A stretch of DNA of 39,464 bases, taken from Glaciecola sp034112105 (GTDB lineage Bacteria > Pseudomonadota > Gammaproteobacteria > Enterobacterales > Alteromonadaceae). Of this stretch, positions 1-8,012 are shown one piece after another. The notes under the pieces were generated by a model. That model did not search any database, was not told the DNA's origin, and saw only the letters and a list, made by a program, of their open reading frames with translations. Location: contig JAWUVZ010000068.1 in the NCBI GenBank assembly GCA_034112105.1, positions 1 to 39,464 of the forward strand. Direction: 5' to 3'. Position 1 is the first letter of the stretch, and every line of letters begins with the position of its first letter. A program made the translations under genes and the position numbers.

Positions 1-72
1 GGGTATTTTGTTTGCTCCGTAGGCAACGCAAGCGCAGAAACGATCAGAAAATACATTCAAGAACAAGGTTAG
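1..72 (+). CDS. tnpA: IS200/IS605-type transposase TnpA, C-terminal tail only
   Basis: Frame 1 is open from the window edge to a TAG at 70-72 and encodes 23 residues beginning GYFVCSVGNASAETIRKY. From memory this matches the conserved C-terminus of IS200-family TnpA, the Y1 HUH single-strand transposase. The HUH motif and catalytic tyrosine lie outside the window, so completeness cannot be judged. The stop is followed within 15 bases by an imperfect CCCCG/CGGGG palindrome, as expected at the right end of such elements. No TnpB gene follows on the right. Identification rests on a short tail, so it is probable rather than certain. Confidence 0.7.
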   Translation, partial: GYFVCSVGNASAETIRKYIQEQG

Positions 73-130
73 TTCAGCCGATTCATCCCCGCGACATCGC
101 TTTGCTCTGATCACGGGGTTTTCTCGGCCA
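1..130 (+). mobile_element. Right end of an IS200-like insertion sequence
   Basis: The element consists of the tnpA tail plus a subterminal imperfect hairpin with arms CCCCG (87-91) and CGGGG (114-118). IS200/IS605 elements have no terminal inverted repeats and use such hairpins for end recognition. The exact right boundary cannot be fixed without an empty-site comparison, so 130 is approximate. The left part lies outside the window. Confidence 0.5.
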
Positions 131-139
131 TTTTGATAA

Positions 140-171
140 AAAGGGCAGATTATTTACATAATCTGCCCTTT
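140..171. terminator. Strong bidirectional hairpin terminator
   Basis: A perfect 13-bp stem, AAAGGGCAGATTA (140-152) with TAATCTGCCCTTT (159-171), has a 6-nt loop and A/T flanks on both sides. It lies between the IS200 remnant and the end of fadH (231), so it can end fadH transcription coming from the right. Confidence 0.7.
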
Positions 172-230
172 CATGTTTGTCATCTGTAGCCTTATCAACC
201 ATTCAAGACAACGCTTTTCTAATGCAATAA

Positions 231-2264
231 TTACAAGCTAGCGGCCAACCGAGTCCCTTGATCTATCGCTCGCTTGGCATCTAACTGAGCAGCGAAATCA
301 GCGCCACCCATGAAGTGATGAGGAGTTTTCAAGCCCCCAGCTAGTACTTTCAAAGGTTCTTGGCCTGCGCAAATAACAACATTATCAACCGCCAATATTT
401 GCACTTTCTCGTTAATCCTAATATGTAGTCCAATATCATCAATTTTCAAGTATTCAACACCCGCTAACATCTTTACGCCTTTCATCATGAGCCCCGCTCG
501 GTGTGCCCATCCTGTCGTTTTACCTAAACCGGCGCCTACTTTAGTCGATTTGCGTTGCAATAAAAATATCTCTCTAGGAGAAGGCTCAGGTTGTTTCTGC
601 ATACCTTCAACACCGCCTCTCGCTGTCATTGTCATATCAATACCCCATTCCTTCATAAAAGCAGGAATATTGGTACTCGAGGATTGCTTACCATGTGATA
701 GAAATTCGGATGTGTCGAAGCCAATGCCGCCTGCGCCTATAACAGCAACAGACTTGCCAACCGGTTTCTTATGTTTCAAAACATCAATATAGCTAAGTAC
801 TTTAGGATGATCGATTCCTTCAATATTCAATTTTCTAGGCACAATACCAGTTGCCAATATAATGTCATCAAAACCCATTTCGTTAAGTTGTGAGGCATCA
901 ACTCGTATATTTAACTTCACATCCACACCGTGTAAGGCTAGCATCACACCAAAGTAACGTATGGTTTCGTAGAACTCTTCTTTACCTGGTACTTGCTTAG
1001 CAATATTAAACTGGCCACCAATTTCCGAATCAGCATCAAACAACGTTACTTTATGACCACGCTGCGCTGCGGTAGCTGCCGCTGCTAAGCCAGCAGGTCC
1101 GGCACCAACAACAGCAATCTTTTTTATTACTGTCGCAGGCTCAATAACATACTCTGTTTCGTGACATGCTCTTGGATTAACCAAGCAACTTGTCATTTTT
1201 CCTTCAAATGCATGGTCTAAACAAGCTTGATTACAACCGATACACGTATTGATTTGACTAGACTTATTGTCTTTCGCTTTTATTACAAAATTGGCATCAG
1301 CTAAAAATGGACGTGCCATTGACACCATATCTGCATCGCCGCGAGCTAGGACCTCTTCAGCAATTTCAGGTGTATTGATTCTGTTAGAAGTAATAACAGG
1401 GATATTGAGCGCTTCTCTAAATCTTGCCGTTACCCAAGTCCATGCTGCTCTTGGCACTTTAGTTGCGATAGTAGGGATCCTTGCTTCATGCCAACCAATC
1501 CCAGTATTAATCAATGTCGCACCGGCTTTTTCTATTTTTAGTCCTAAATCAACTACTTCATCATAAGTAGAACCACCTTCCACCAAGTCCAACATCGATA
1601 AGCGATAAATGATAATAAAACGCTCACCAACAGCTTCACGTACTCGACGAACAACTTCAATAGGTAACTTAATTCTGTTTTGGTAGTCACCACCCCATTG
1701 GTCTGAACGAAAATTCGTGCGTGCTGCAATAAATTGATTTAAAAAGTAACCTTCAGAGCCCATTATTTCAACACCGTCATAACCAGCTCGTTGCGCTTGC
1801 AATGAGGTGTGTACGAAATCATTAATTTGCTTTTGAATACCTTCTTCATCTAGTTCTTTCGGTATAAACGGATTAATCGGCGCTTGTACAGCTGAAGGCG
1901 CAACCAAATTCTTATTATATGCATAGCGACCTGTATGCAATATTTGCATACAGATTTTGGCACCTTCAGCGTGCACTGCAGCCGTTATTTCTTTGTGCTG
2001 TTCAACGGCTTCGTCAGAATCTAATCGTTTAGTAACTGAATGTGTAGCACCTTCATCATTGGGTCCAATCCCACCCGTAACGATAAGCCCAACACCGCCT
2101 CGAGCGCGCTCAGCAAAAAATGCTGCCATGCGCTTATGGCCATTTGGTGCTTCTTCTAAACCAGTATGCATTGAGCCCATAAGAACGCGGTTTTTAAGGG
2201 TTGTAAAACCCAAATCGAGAGGACGGAATAAATGAGGAAATGGAGTATCAACTGCTGTTGTCAT
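231..2264 (-). CDS. fadH: NADPH-dependent 2,4-dienoyl-CoA reductase FadH
   Basis: This enzyme reduces 2,4-dienoyl-CoA intermediates in the degradation of unsaturated fatty acids with even-numbered double bonds. The 677-aa protein is close to the E. coli length of about 670. Residues 1-330 form an old-yellow-enzyme-like FMN TIM barrel. A [4Fe-4S] cysteine set lies at C341, C344, C348 and C360. A dinucleotide-binding GAGPAG motif follows at about 387-392, then the FAD/NADPH domain, which includes GAGGIGFD. The ATG has a good ribosome-binding site (AAAGGG, 6-nt spacing). It is monocistronic, with fadR next upstream on the same strand. I saw no FadR operator in the 168-bp gap. Confidence 0.95.
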   Translation of the reverse strand: MTTAVDTPFPHLFRPLDLGFTTLKNRVLMGSMHTGLEEAPNGHKRMAAFFAERARGGVGLIVTGGIGPNDEGATHSVTKRLDSDEAVEQHKEITAAVHAEGAKICMQILHTGRYAYNKNLVAPSAVQAPINPFIPKELDEEGIQKQINDFVHTSLQAQRAGYDGVEIMGSEGYFLNQFIAARTNFRSDQWGGDYQNRIKLPIEVVRRVREAVGERFIIIYRLSMLDLVEGGSTYDEVVDLGLKIEKAGATLINTGIGWHEARIPTIATKVPRAAWTWVTARFREALNIPVITSNRINTPEIAEEVLARGDADMVSMARPFLADANFVIKAKDNKSSQINTCIGCNQACLDHAFEGKMTSCLVNPRACHETEYVIEPATVIKKIAVVGAGPAGLAAAATAAQRGHKVTLFDADSEIGGQFNIAKQVPGKEEFYETIRYFGVMLALHGVDVKLNIRVDASQLNEMGFDDIILATGIVPRKLNIEGIDHPKVLSYIDVLKHKKPVGKSVAVIGAGGIGFDTSEFLSHGKQSSSTNIPAFMKEWGIDMTMTARGGVEGMQKQPEPSPREIFLLQRKSTKVGAGLGKTTGWAHRAGLMMKGVKMLAGVEYLKIDDIGLHIRINEKVQILAVDNVVICAGQEPLKVLAGGLKTPHHFMGGADFAAQLDAKRAIDQGTRLAASL

Positions 2265-2432
2265 GTTGTGCCCTTTTAACTATTTGTTACCAAAATGAAG
2301 CCAGACGGCTATTTCTATTTATATAAATGGCTTTCGTAGTGACGCCTGCATTTGCGATAAATAGCAACAGTAGTGTCACTTGCACTTGGGGTTAAATTTA
2401 ATATGAATTGTGCTCAAATAAGATTTTATCTG

Positions 2433-3143
2433 TTAGTCGACGATATTACTTGGTAAATCTTGTCTAACCTGTTGCCAAATTTTGCCACTTTCGATGCCGT
2501 ACTTTCTTACCACTAAAATTACACGCTCAGCGTCATCATTCGCTAACACTTGCAGCAGTTGTTGGTAATATTCAGTAACTATGTCGCGGGCTGCTTGATG
2601 TGAGAAAAAATAGCCTCCAATGCGGGCGTAGAAACTTCTAAAACCATTCATCATCAGCACGTAAACAGGGTTATTGGAAGCGAATGCGAGATCATGATGC
2701 ATTTGGTAGTCAAAGTGTGCAAAGGACTTGCCGTCCTGCTCAACTTCTGAATAGCGTGATATTATTTCTTTGCATTTTTCTGCATTTTGTTTGAAAGCAG
2801 CTCGCATAAAGACAGCACTCAAATTTGTGCGCGCAGATAATAAGTTATCAACTAATTGTGGGCGACCATCTTGGTCCAATCGGGCGAGCGTTTCTAATAT
2901 ATTTAGTCCGCACGTTTCCCAATAATTGTTTACTTTCGTTGGCTTACCATGCTGGATGGTTAACCATCCATCTCTCGCTAAGCGCTGCAATACCTCACGC
3001 AATGTTGTTCGAGTAACACCAATTAACTCAGAAAGCTCACGCTCGGCTGGTAAGATAGTCCCAGGAGAAAAACGACCACTCCAGATTGACTCTACAATAT
3101 ACTCTTCAGCAAACCCGGCTGGACTTTGAGATTTATAAATCAT
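2433..3143 (-). CDS. fadR: Fatty acid metabolism regulator FadR (GntR family)
   Basis: FadR is a transcription factor that represses fatty-acid degradation genes and activates synthesis genes, and is released from DNA by long-chain acyl-CoA. The N-terminal winged-helix segment (PAERELSELIGVTRTTLREV, then LARDGWLTIQHGKPTKVNN) is nearly identical to E. coli FadR as I recall it, followed by the all-helical acyl-CoA-binding domain. The frame extends to a TTG at 3203, but I chose the ATG at 3143 (236 aa) because MIYKSQSPAGFAEEY aligns with the E. coli N-terminus. No strong ribosome-binding site is visible for either start. Its position beside fadH and close to fadD and the nhaB remnant supports the call. 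Confidence 0.94.
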   Translation of the reverse strand: MIYKSQSPAGFAEEYIVESIWSGRFSPGTILPAERELSELIGVTRTTLREVLQRLARDGWLTIQHGKPTKVNNYWETCGLNILETLARLDQDGRPQLVDNLLSARTNLSAVFMRAAFKQNAEKCKEIISRYSEVEQDGKSFAHFDYQMHHDLAFASNNPVYVLMMNGFRSFYARIGGYFFSHQAARDIVTEYYQQLLQVLANDDAERVILVVRKYGIESGKIWQQVRQDLPSNIVD

Positions 3144-3542
3144 GGTTATTACAAACAACATTCTATTAACAATTTGCCAGATTGTAACAAATTGTTTTGA
3201 CAAGGGAAGTATTAATCCACCAACAATTTTATTGCAACAACGCTAAGACCCACCGATATTTTCGATTTCAATGTCATTATAAAAATAAATGCCCTCCTAG
3301 CGAGATAGCTAGACTAGATATTGGGCAACGTGAAAGATAAAAAATTAATAAAAGAGTAAACATATGTGAGGGAGCATAGTTACGATGAGTTAATTTTAAT
3401 AGATACTAGGTACTTTCTTCTATTTTCTGTATGATAAAGATCAATGCAATTTGCTAATTATTAAAACGTTGCATAAGTCTGTGCAAATGAAGTCATTTAT
3501 ATTTGGCATCATACGAGAACCTTTAGAGAGTCAAGTAACTAA
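3144..3542. other. AT-rich intergenic region between divergent fadR and a small gene
   Basis: About 400 bp with no supportable gene. It must hold promoters for fadR (leftward) and the small gene at 3543 (rightward), but no consensus -35/-10 pair or FadR operator stands out. A weak CTAGC/GCTAG dyad lies near 3299-3312. Confidence 0.5.
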
Positions 3543-3866
3543 ATGAAACCATATGCAAGCATTGTCGAACTAATTGAGACATTAGAGTTGGAAATACAGT
3601 CAATTACAGATACAATAATCACGTTGAAACAAGAGCCTAAGAGTTTTAATGAGCGGATCATATTTAAATACATTGATACTGCAAGCACAGGTAAGACTAA
3701 GGATTTTGTAAGGTCGTTAGACGTGAAATCTGAACGCGGTTCATTATTTTCATCGGGTGACGTAAGTAAATTAATAAAAGACGGAGCTGAAGATATTTCA
3801 CCAGACCTGCTCGTAATTGCGAGAAAGGTGGTAAATATCAAAAAGAAAAACAGCAAAAATCGTTAA
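3543..3866 (+). CDS. Hypothetical protein, 107 aa
   Basis: I do not recognise a named family. The protein is small, soluble and charged, with no signal peptide or membrane segment. Residues 5-35 (VELIETLELEIQSITDTIITLK) look like an amphipathic, coiled-coil-prone helix. The middle contains STGKTKDFVRSL, then GDVSKLIKDGAEDISPDLLVIAR, and the tail is Lys/Asn-rich. The ATG follows a purine stretch (GAGAG, about 12 bases upstream). An antisense ORF of similar length occupies the same bases (3539-3856), but its leucine/serine-rich sequence looks like a shadow. The gene stands alone, upstream of the cold-shock gene. Confidence 0.6.
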   Translation: MKPYASIVELIETLELEIQSITDTIITLKQEPKSFNERIIFKYIDTASTGKTKDFVRSLDVKSERGSLFSSGDVSKLIKDGAEDISPDLLVIARKVVNIKKKNSKNR

Positions 3867-4010
3867 TTGTTATTATACTAGAAAAACAGTTTGTAATATA
3901 TTATACTAACAAAATGGTTACTCAGGTAATCGCAATAGATTTAAAGTCTGGCTTTGTGATGGTGATAGCGAGTCAGAATTATATTTTTCACTTAAGACAA
4001 AGAGAGTAAT

Positions 4011-4217
4011 ATGAGTAAAGGTACAGTTAAGTGGTTCAATGCAGATAAAGGTTTCGGTTTTATTACTCCAGAAGACGTTAGTAAAGACTTGTTCGTTCAT
4101 CACTCAGAAATTCAATCTGGCGGCGATTACGCTACGTTGAATGACGGTCAAGCAGTTGAGTTTGAAGTTGGACAAGGTCAAAAAGGCCCATGTGCAAATA
4201 AAGTTGTTGCTGTCTAA
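4011..4217 (+). CDS. CspA-family cold-shock protein
   Basis: This is a 68-aa single cold-shock domain protein that binds single-stranded nucleic acid and acts as an RNA chaperone. RNP1 (KGFGFI, residues 13-18) and RNP2 (LFVHH, about 27-31) are intact, and the C-terminus ends ANKVVAV as in many Csp proteins. The length is standard. The ATG follows AGAGAGTAAT. About 145 bp separate it from the previous gene, which allows the long 5' leader typical of csp genes, but I could not identify a cold box. Which paralogue it is (CspA/C/D/E) cannot be decided from one copy. Confidence 0.92.
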   Translation: MSKGTVKWFNADKGFGFITPEDVSKDLFVHHSEIQSGGDYATLNDGQAVEFEVGQGQKGPCANKVVAV

Positions 4218-4236
4218 ACGATAGTACACAATTAGG

Positions 4237-4263
4237 TAGCTGGAAGTTTTTGACTTCTGGCTA
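4237..4263 (+). terminator. Hairpin downstream of the cold-shock gene
   Basis: An 11-bp stem including two G-U pairs, TAGCTGGAAGT (4237-4247) with ACTTCTGGCTA (4253-4263), lies 20 bases after the csp stop. There is no clear U-tract, so it may be a 3' stabilising hairpin rather than an intrinsic terminator. Confidence 0.4.
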
Positions 4264-4452
4264 TCAAATCCCCCTCTACATCCGCAGTAAATAAACAATA
4301 ATTCATAAAAAACCCTTGATAGAAAGTACAAATAATCCTCAAGTGTTAACTACTTTGAACCGAAAACACGAGCACTTATACGTGATTTTTATAATCGATG
4401 AAAAATGCTGCACTGCCGCGATAATTTTGCGCTCGCAAAACAAGGTAATAGA

Positions 4453-4801
4453 ATGAAAACCAGTATCGCAGAAGCGGTCTCTAAGAGTCTTCTTGGTCCA
4501 GCACCAGATTGGTATAAAAAAAGTCATCGGTATGACAATGATTGGTGAGCCCCAAAACTTAATTATGGCTGACCAAGCGGCATGGAGCTTTGCTGAATTT
4601 TTGATTCGCATGGTACTTATCTCTATCGCTTTATTTTTAATGGGTCTACTAACAACTTTTTACATGGTATTACCTTATACAATAGTGTTAACTGTTGTAG
4701 CTTTGGCTGCTGTCTACTTTGGATTATTAGAAAGCACTGAATGGTTGTATCAGCAAAACTTAATCGAACATCACAGCTCAGCTTTTAGGCAAAGGCAGTA
4801 G
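4453..4801 (+). pseudogene. nhaB: Collapsed remnant of Na+/H+ antiporter nhaB
   Basis: Three pieces of NhaB (normally about 510-530 aa) survive in order. A normal start at 4453 with ribosome-binding site AAGG encodes MKTSIAEAVSKSLLGPAPDWYKK, the NhaB N-terminus, and stops at 4546-4548. In the +1 frame, IGEPQNLIMADQAAWSFAEF and the following RM...GLLTTF match the mid-protein GEPQNLI region. This joins directly to a piece starting MVLPYTIVLTV and ending TEWLYQQNLI, the NhaB C-terminus. Two large internal deletions, one with a frame change, explain this. Position is diagnostic: nhaB lies between fadR and dsbB in E. coli too. The second frame could be read from a TTG at 4493 (102 aa), but a working antiporter is impossible. 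Comparison is from memory. Confidence 0.85.
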
Positions 4802-4873
4802 TGGAAATCACTAAGATTATTAATCTATATAATTTCAGTTAAGCCAATTAACGTAAAATAAAGGAACAATTTA

Positions 4874-5416
4874 ATGTTGTATGAAATTCAACAATGGTCG
4901 CATTCTCGAGCAGCATGGCAAGTACTTTTTTTATCCGCTGCCGTGCTTATATGCGCTGCGCTTTATTTTCAGCATATTCAAGATCTACAACCTTGCATAA
5001 TGTGTATATACCAGCGTACTGCGGTTATCGGTATATTGGTTGCGGCTTTCATTCCGTTAGCTAGCAACACATTTTTTACGCGTTTAATAGGTTTCGCGGT
5101 TTGGGGGACAGCATCTGTGCAGGGCTTCTTAGTGTCAACTGAACACAAAGATATTCTGTTTGGAGAGAACTCTTTTTTAGTGCCTTGTAAAATAGAGCCC
5201 AACTTCCCGAGTTTTATGCCTCTACACGAGTGGTTCCCTGATTTATTTGGTGCCCCAGGAGATTGCTATGAGAATACATGGCAATTTTTTGATTTGGGTA
5301 TGGCTGAATGGATGCAGGTGGTTTTTGCTATTTATATCGCCATATTTGCTTTTATGTTTATTTTGCAATTTATTTCTTTTTCTAATAACAAATCGATTAG
5401 ACAAAAAAAGAGCTAA
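4874..5416 (+). CDS. dsbB: Disulfide bond formation protein DsbB
   Basis: DsbB is the inner-membrane quinone reductase that reoxidises DsbA in the periplasm. The 180-aa protein has four predicted membrane segments. Both redox pairs are present: C41-I-M-C44 in the first periplasmic loop and C105/C131 in the second. R48, implicated in quinone binding, is also present. The start is an ATG preceded by AAGGAACAATTTA. It lies downstream of the nhaB remnant, as in E. coli. Its stop overlaps by 4 bases the stop of the convergent ycgN gene, leaving no room for a conventional terminator between them. Confidence 0.95.
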   Translation: MLYEIQQWSHSRAAWQVLFLSAAVLICAALYFQHIQDLQPCIMCIYQRTAVIGILVAAFIPLASNTFFTRLIGFAVWGTASVQGFLVSTEHKDILFGENSFLVPCKIEPNFPSFMPLHEWFPDLFGAPGDCYENTWQFFDLGMAEWMQVVFAIYIAIFAFMFILQFISFSNNKSIRQKKS

Positions 5417-5952
5417 TCTATGTCTGCCAATGGCCAGGTCACTATGTAATCTTCAAAAGATTGCATATCGACTTCATTTTCATTCACCGTTCTGCCGCGA
5501 GCAGATACACCTAGTTCATGCATCTTGGTTTTTTTACCTTTATTTAGTAAAGGATGCCAAGACGCTAGACCTCGGCCTTCATGCATTCTTCGATAACTGC
5601 ACGATTTGGGCATATAAAATATGTCTTTAAGATTATCCTTCGTTAATGTGACGCAATGTGGCACTAACTCGCTTCGTCTATCATATTGAGTACACTCACA
5701 TTTTTTTGTATGCAAGAATTGGCAGACGATGTTGGTAAAAAAGACTTCTTCTCCTTCGCTACCAACAGCAGTTGGCATTGCTTCTTGTTCGCTAATATCA
5801 CCCGCTTCATCATCATCCATAAATTTATGTAGGCAGCACTTTGCGCAACCATCACAAATGGCTTCCCATTGCGCTTTGTTCATTTCTTCTAACTGCGTGG
5901 TTAACCAAAATTCGGAATCCATCAATGCTTTCGTGTAAGGTGTTTTTCTCAT
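5413..5952 (-). CDS. ycgN: YcgN family (UPF0260) cysteine-cluster protein
   Basis: The 179-aa cytoplasmic protein belongs to the YkgJ-like zinc/iron-chelating family. The motif CDGCAKCCLHK gives C33, C36, C39 and C40. Further cysteines lie in FFTNIVCQFLHTKKCECTQY and later, which could complete a metal site. E. coli YcgN is about 150 aa. This one has an acidic insertion (DEAGDISEQEAMPTAVGSEG) between LHKFMDDD and the FFTN segment. Biochemical function is unknown. It is the last gene of the fadD-rnd-ycgL run and overlaps ycgM by 4 bases (ATGA), so it is translationally coupled. Confidence 0.9.
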   Translation of the reverse strand: MRKTPYTKALMDSEFWLTTQLEEMNKAQWEAICDGCAKCCLHKFMDDDEAGDISEQEAMPTAVGSEGEEVFFTNIVCQFLHTKKCECTQYDRRSELVPHCVTLTKDNLKDIFYMPKSCSYRRMHEGRGLASWHPLLNKGKKTKMHELGVSARGRTVNENEVDMQSFEDYIVTWPLADID

Positions 5953-6644
5953 TGGCTGATTACTCTTGTTGATATCGATAAATGCCCTTCCAATACAGCC
6001 GTGATTTTATCATCTACATGCATAGGGCCTACTCCTTTGGGTGTACCTGTCAGTATCACATCCCCAGGTAATAACGTGAAATATTGTGAAATTTCAGCAA
6101 CTAGCTGTAACATTGGCGTGAGCATTAGTTTTGTATCACCGCTTTGAACTAATCGCTCATTTATATGCAGTTGAAACGTAAAATGGTCATTCTGAGAAAG
6201 TGGATTGAGCAACACGAAAGGTGACAAAGGGCAACTACCGTCAAATGCCTTAGCACGCTCCCAAGGTTGTCCTAATTGCTTTAAACGTTGTTGTTCATCT
6301 CTCAGTGTTAGATCCAAGCCCAAACCTATCCCGTAAACGCCTTTGGACGCTTGCTCTGAGTCTACTTTAGTCATCTTAGTGGCGATCAATAAAGCAATTT
6401 CAAGCTCATTGTGACACTCCCCCTGATTAGTGGGGATAACTATAAGCTCGCGCAGATCAACCAAAGCAGTAGATGGTTTCATAAATAGAAGTGGTGTATC
6501 ACTCACTTGATTGCTCATTTCCTGAATATGATCCATATAGTTCCTGCCTACACAAACCACTTTTCCCAAAGGTAACCCAATAGCTTGACCTTGTTCATCA
6601 GTATGTTGATAAGACGCTATATGAGTAGATTGACTTACCGACAT
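5949..6644 (-). CDS. ycgM: YcgM, fumarylacetoacetate-hydrolase-fold acylpyruvase
   Basis: This is a cytoplasmic hydrolase of the FAH superfamily. The human homologue FAHD1 is an acylpyruvase and oxaloacetate decarboxylase, so activity on small 3-acylpyruvates is likely. The 231-aa sequence carries the expected landmarks: VVCVGRNYMDHIQEM, FMKPSTALVD, the metal-ligand stretch HNELEIALLI, DLTLRDEQQ, the KAFDGSCPLSPF segment and LTGTPKGVG. It sits 1 base after the transglycosylase gene and overlaps ycgN by 4 bases. In E. coli ycgL, ycgM and ycgN are also consecutive, which supports orthology. Confidence 0.9.
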   Translation of the reverse strand: MSVSQSTHIASYQHTDEQGQAIGLPLGKVVCVGRNYMDHIQEMSNQVSDTPLLFMKPSTALVDLRELIVIPTNQGECHNELEIALLIATKMTKVDSEQASKGVYGIGLGLDLTLRDEQQRLKQLGQPWERAKAFDGSCPLSPFVLLNPLSQNDHFTFQLHINERLVQSGDTKLMLTPMLQLVAEISQYFTLLPGDVILTGTPKGVGPMHVDDKITAVLEGHLSISTRVISQ

Positions 6645-6645
6645 A

Positions 6646-7704
6646 TCAACTCCCTTTCCGGATCCTATCGGCTAAATAACCAACAGAGACACCGAAATAA
6701 AGAGAGCGATTCCAACGCATTAAGGTATGAAAATTATTGTATGCAAGATAAATACGACCGCTGGCGTCATCCGGTAAGATCAATGACGCCTTTATGTTGA
6801 CGCGAGGTAGAGCAGCACCATTAAACTTTGTCACACCCAAATTATTCCACGCCAGCATTACTAGCATCTTGTCTTTCGCTAAGCCGGAATACCTATTTAT
6901 TGTGTTTATGTCGAAACTGTCACTCAATTTAACTTGGCGCCCCCAAGTCTGTTGCCCATTCCAGCCTTCTTTGGCGAGAAAATTTGCAATCGAGGAAAAC
7001 ACGTCCTCAGGTGTAGACCAGATATCTTTTTTACCGTCACCATCTCCATCTACTGCATAAGACAAGAATGAGGTCGGCATAAACTGGCTTTGCCCCATTG
7101 CACCAGCCCAAGAGCCTGTAAAGTCATCAATCGCCACATGCCCTTCAGATAATATTGTTAATGCGGCAAAAAACTGCTTTTTAAACAATGCCTCTCGGCG
7201 ACCATCAAATGCTAAGGATACTAACGATGAGAGCACTGGATGGTCGCCTTGTATGCGCCCAAAGTTACTTTCATTACCCCATAAAGCAACAATAAAACGT
7301 TTTTGTACGCCGTATTTTTTTTCCACTTTATTGAGTAATTCTGCATGCTCTTGCATTTTTTCTAACGCCTGTTTTACTTTCCAATCAGGCACTCTAGTGT
7401 TTAGATACTTATCTAAGGTTAGCTTAGATTCAGGTTGGTTTTTATCTGCCGTAACGACTTTCTCTCGCCTTTTAATCGAGGCAAACGCAGCGTTAAGCAA
7501 CTCAGCTGAAAAACCTTTATCTTCAGCTTCAGTTCGCAATTGCGCTAAATATTCTGCGAATTGAGTATCTAGGATAGGCTTCTCTACTACCATATCGCCT
7601 TGAGCAAACAATGAAGTAGAGAAAAACACTAGTATTGAGAATATGAGTATGTTGATAGTTTTGGTTTTTCGAGTTTTGCGCAACTCAAAAATAAATAATG
7701 ACAT
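6646..7704 (-). CDS. Lytic murein transglycosylase, MltB-like
   Basis: This is a periplasmic enzyme that cleaves the MurNAc-GlcNAc bond of peptidoglycan. The start is the ATG at 7704, because AAAGGA lies 7 bases upstream. The frame also has a TTG at 7710. The protein has 352 aa with an N-terminal signal peptide (basic region RKTRKTK, hydrophobic stretch, cleavage near SLFA-QGD). The catalytic glutamate is in WGNESNFG (E145 from this start), followed by SWAGAMGQSQFMP and DGDGDGKKDIW, both family hallmarks. No lipobox is present, so it is probably soluble rather than a lipoprotein like MltB itself. The gene sits inside an otherwise ycgL-ycgM-ycgN block. Confidence 0.9.
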   Translation of the reverse strand: MSLFIFELRKTRKTKTINILIFSILVFFSTSLFAQGDMVVEKPILDTQFAEYLAQLRTEAEDKGFSAELLNAAFASIKRREKVVTADKNQPESKLTLDKYLNTRVPDWKVKQALEKMQEHAELLNKVEKKYGVQKRFIVALWGNESNFGRIQGDHPVLSSLVSLAFDGRREALFKKQFFAALTILSEGHVAIDDFTGSWAGAMGQSQFMPTSFLSYAVDGDGDGKKDIWSTPEDVFSSIANFLAKEGWNGQQTWGRQVKLSDSFDINTINRYSGLAKDKMLVMLAWNNLGVTKFNGAALPRVNIKASLILPDDASGRIYLAYNNFHTLMRWNRSLYFGVSVGYLADRIRKGS

Positions 7705-7715
7705 AATCAATTCCT

Positions 7716-8012
7716 TTAGAATTTCTTATCAGGTTGCTCATCCAGCCCTTGTGAGCGGCGATGTTCAGAAAGTAGACTTTCTTCTGTTGGAGGTATTTGT
7801 AAGTAAAAGCCCTTTTCCTTTAGATTTTTAGTCAACTTTTCAATGCTAATATTGGCGATTTTACGAGGTTTATGCAAAGGCACAAGCATCACGAATTTAG
7901 GCAAACCGAAAGTTTCAAGCAGCATTTTAGGTACTTCTGAAAAATCATCTCTTTTGTTAATATACAGATAAGTGTCTGCTTTTTTACGAGACTTATAAAC
8001 TGCGCAGAGCAT
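7716..8012 (-). CDS. ycgL: YcgL domain protein
   Basis: This is a 98-aa member of the YcgL family (DUF709), a small cytoplasmic protein of unknown function found across Gammaproteobacteria. The frame is open to 8081, but I chose the ATG at 8012. MLCAVYKSRKKADTYLYI is the family N-terminus, and a consensus ribosome-binding site AAGGAGG stands 8 bases upstream at 8021-8027, inside the end of rnd. The family-typical middle (VPKMLLETFGLPKFVM) is present. It overlaps rnd by 20 bases and precedes the transglycosylase gene by 11 bases, consistent with co-translation. Confidence 0.9.
   Translation of the reverse strand: MLCAVYKSRKKADTYLYINKRDDFSEVPKMLLETFGLPKFVMLVPLHKPRKIANISIEKLTKNLKEKGFYLQIPPTEESLLSEHRRSQGLDEQPDKKF

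Noticed and set aside
3539..3856. Antisense 105-codon ORF opposite the small hypothetical gene
   Set aside because: Leu/Ser-rich low-complexity composition with no ribosome-binding site. The plus-strand frame looks better in both respects.
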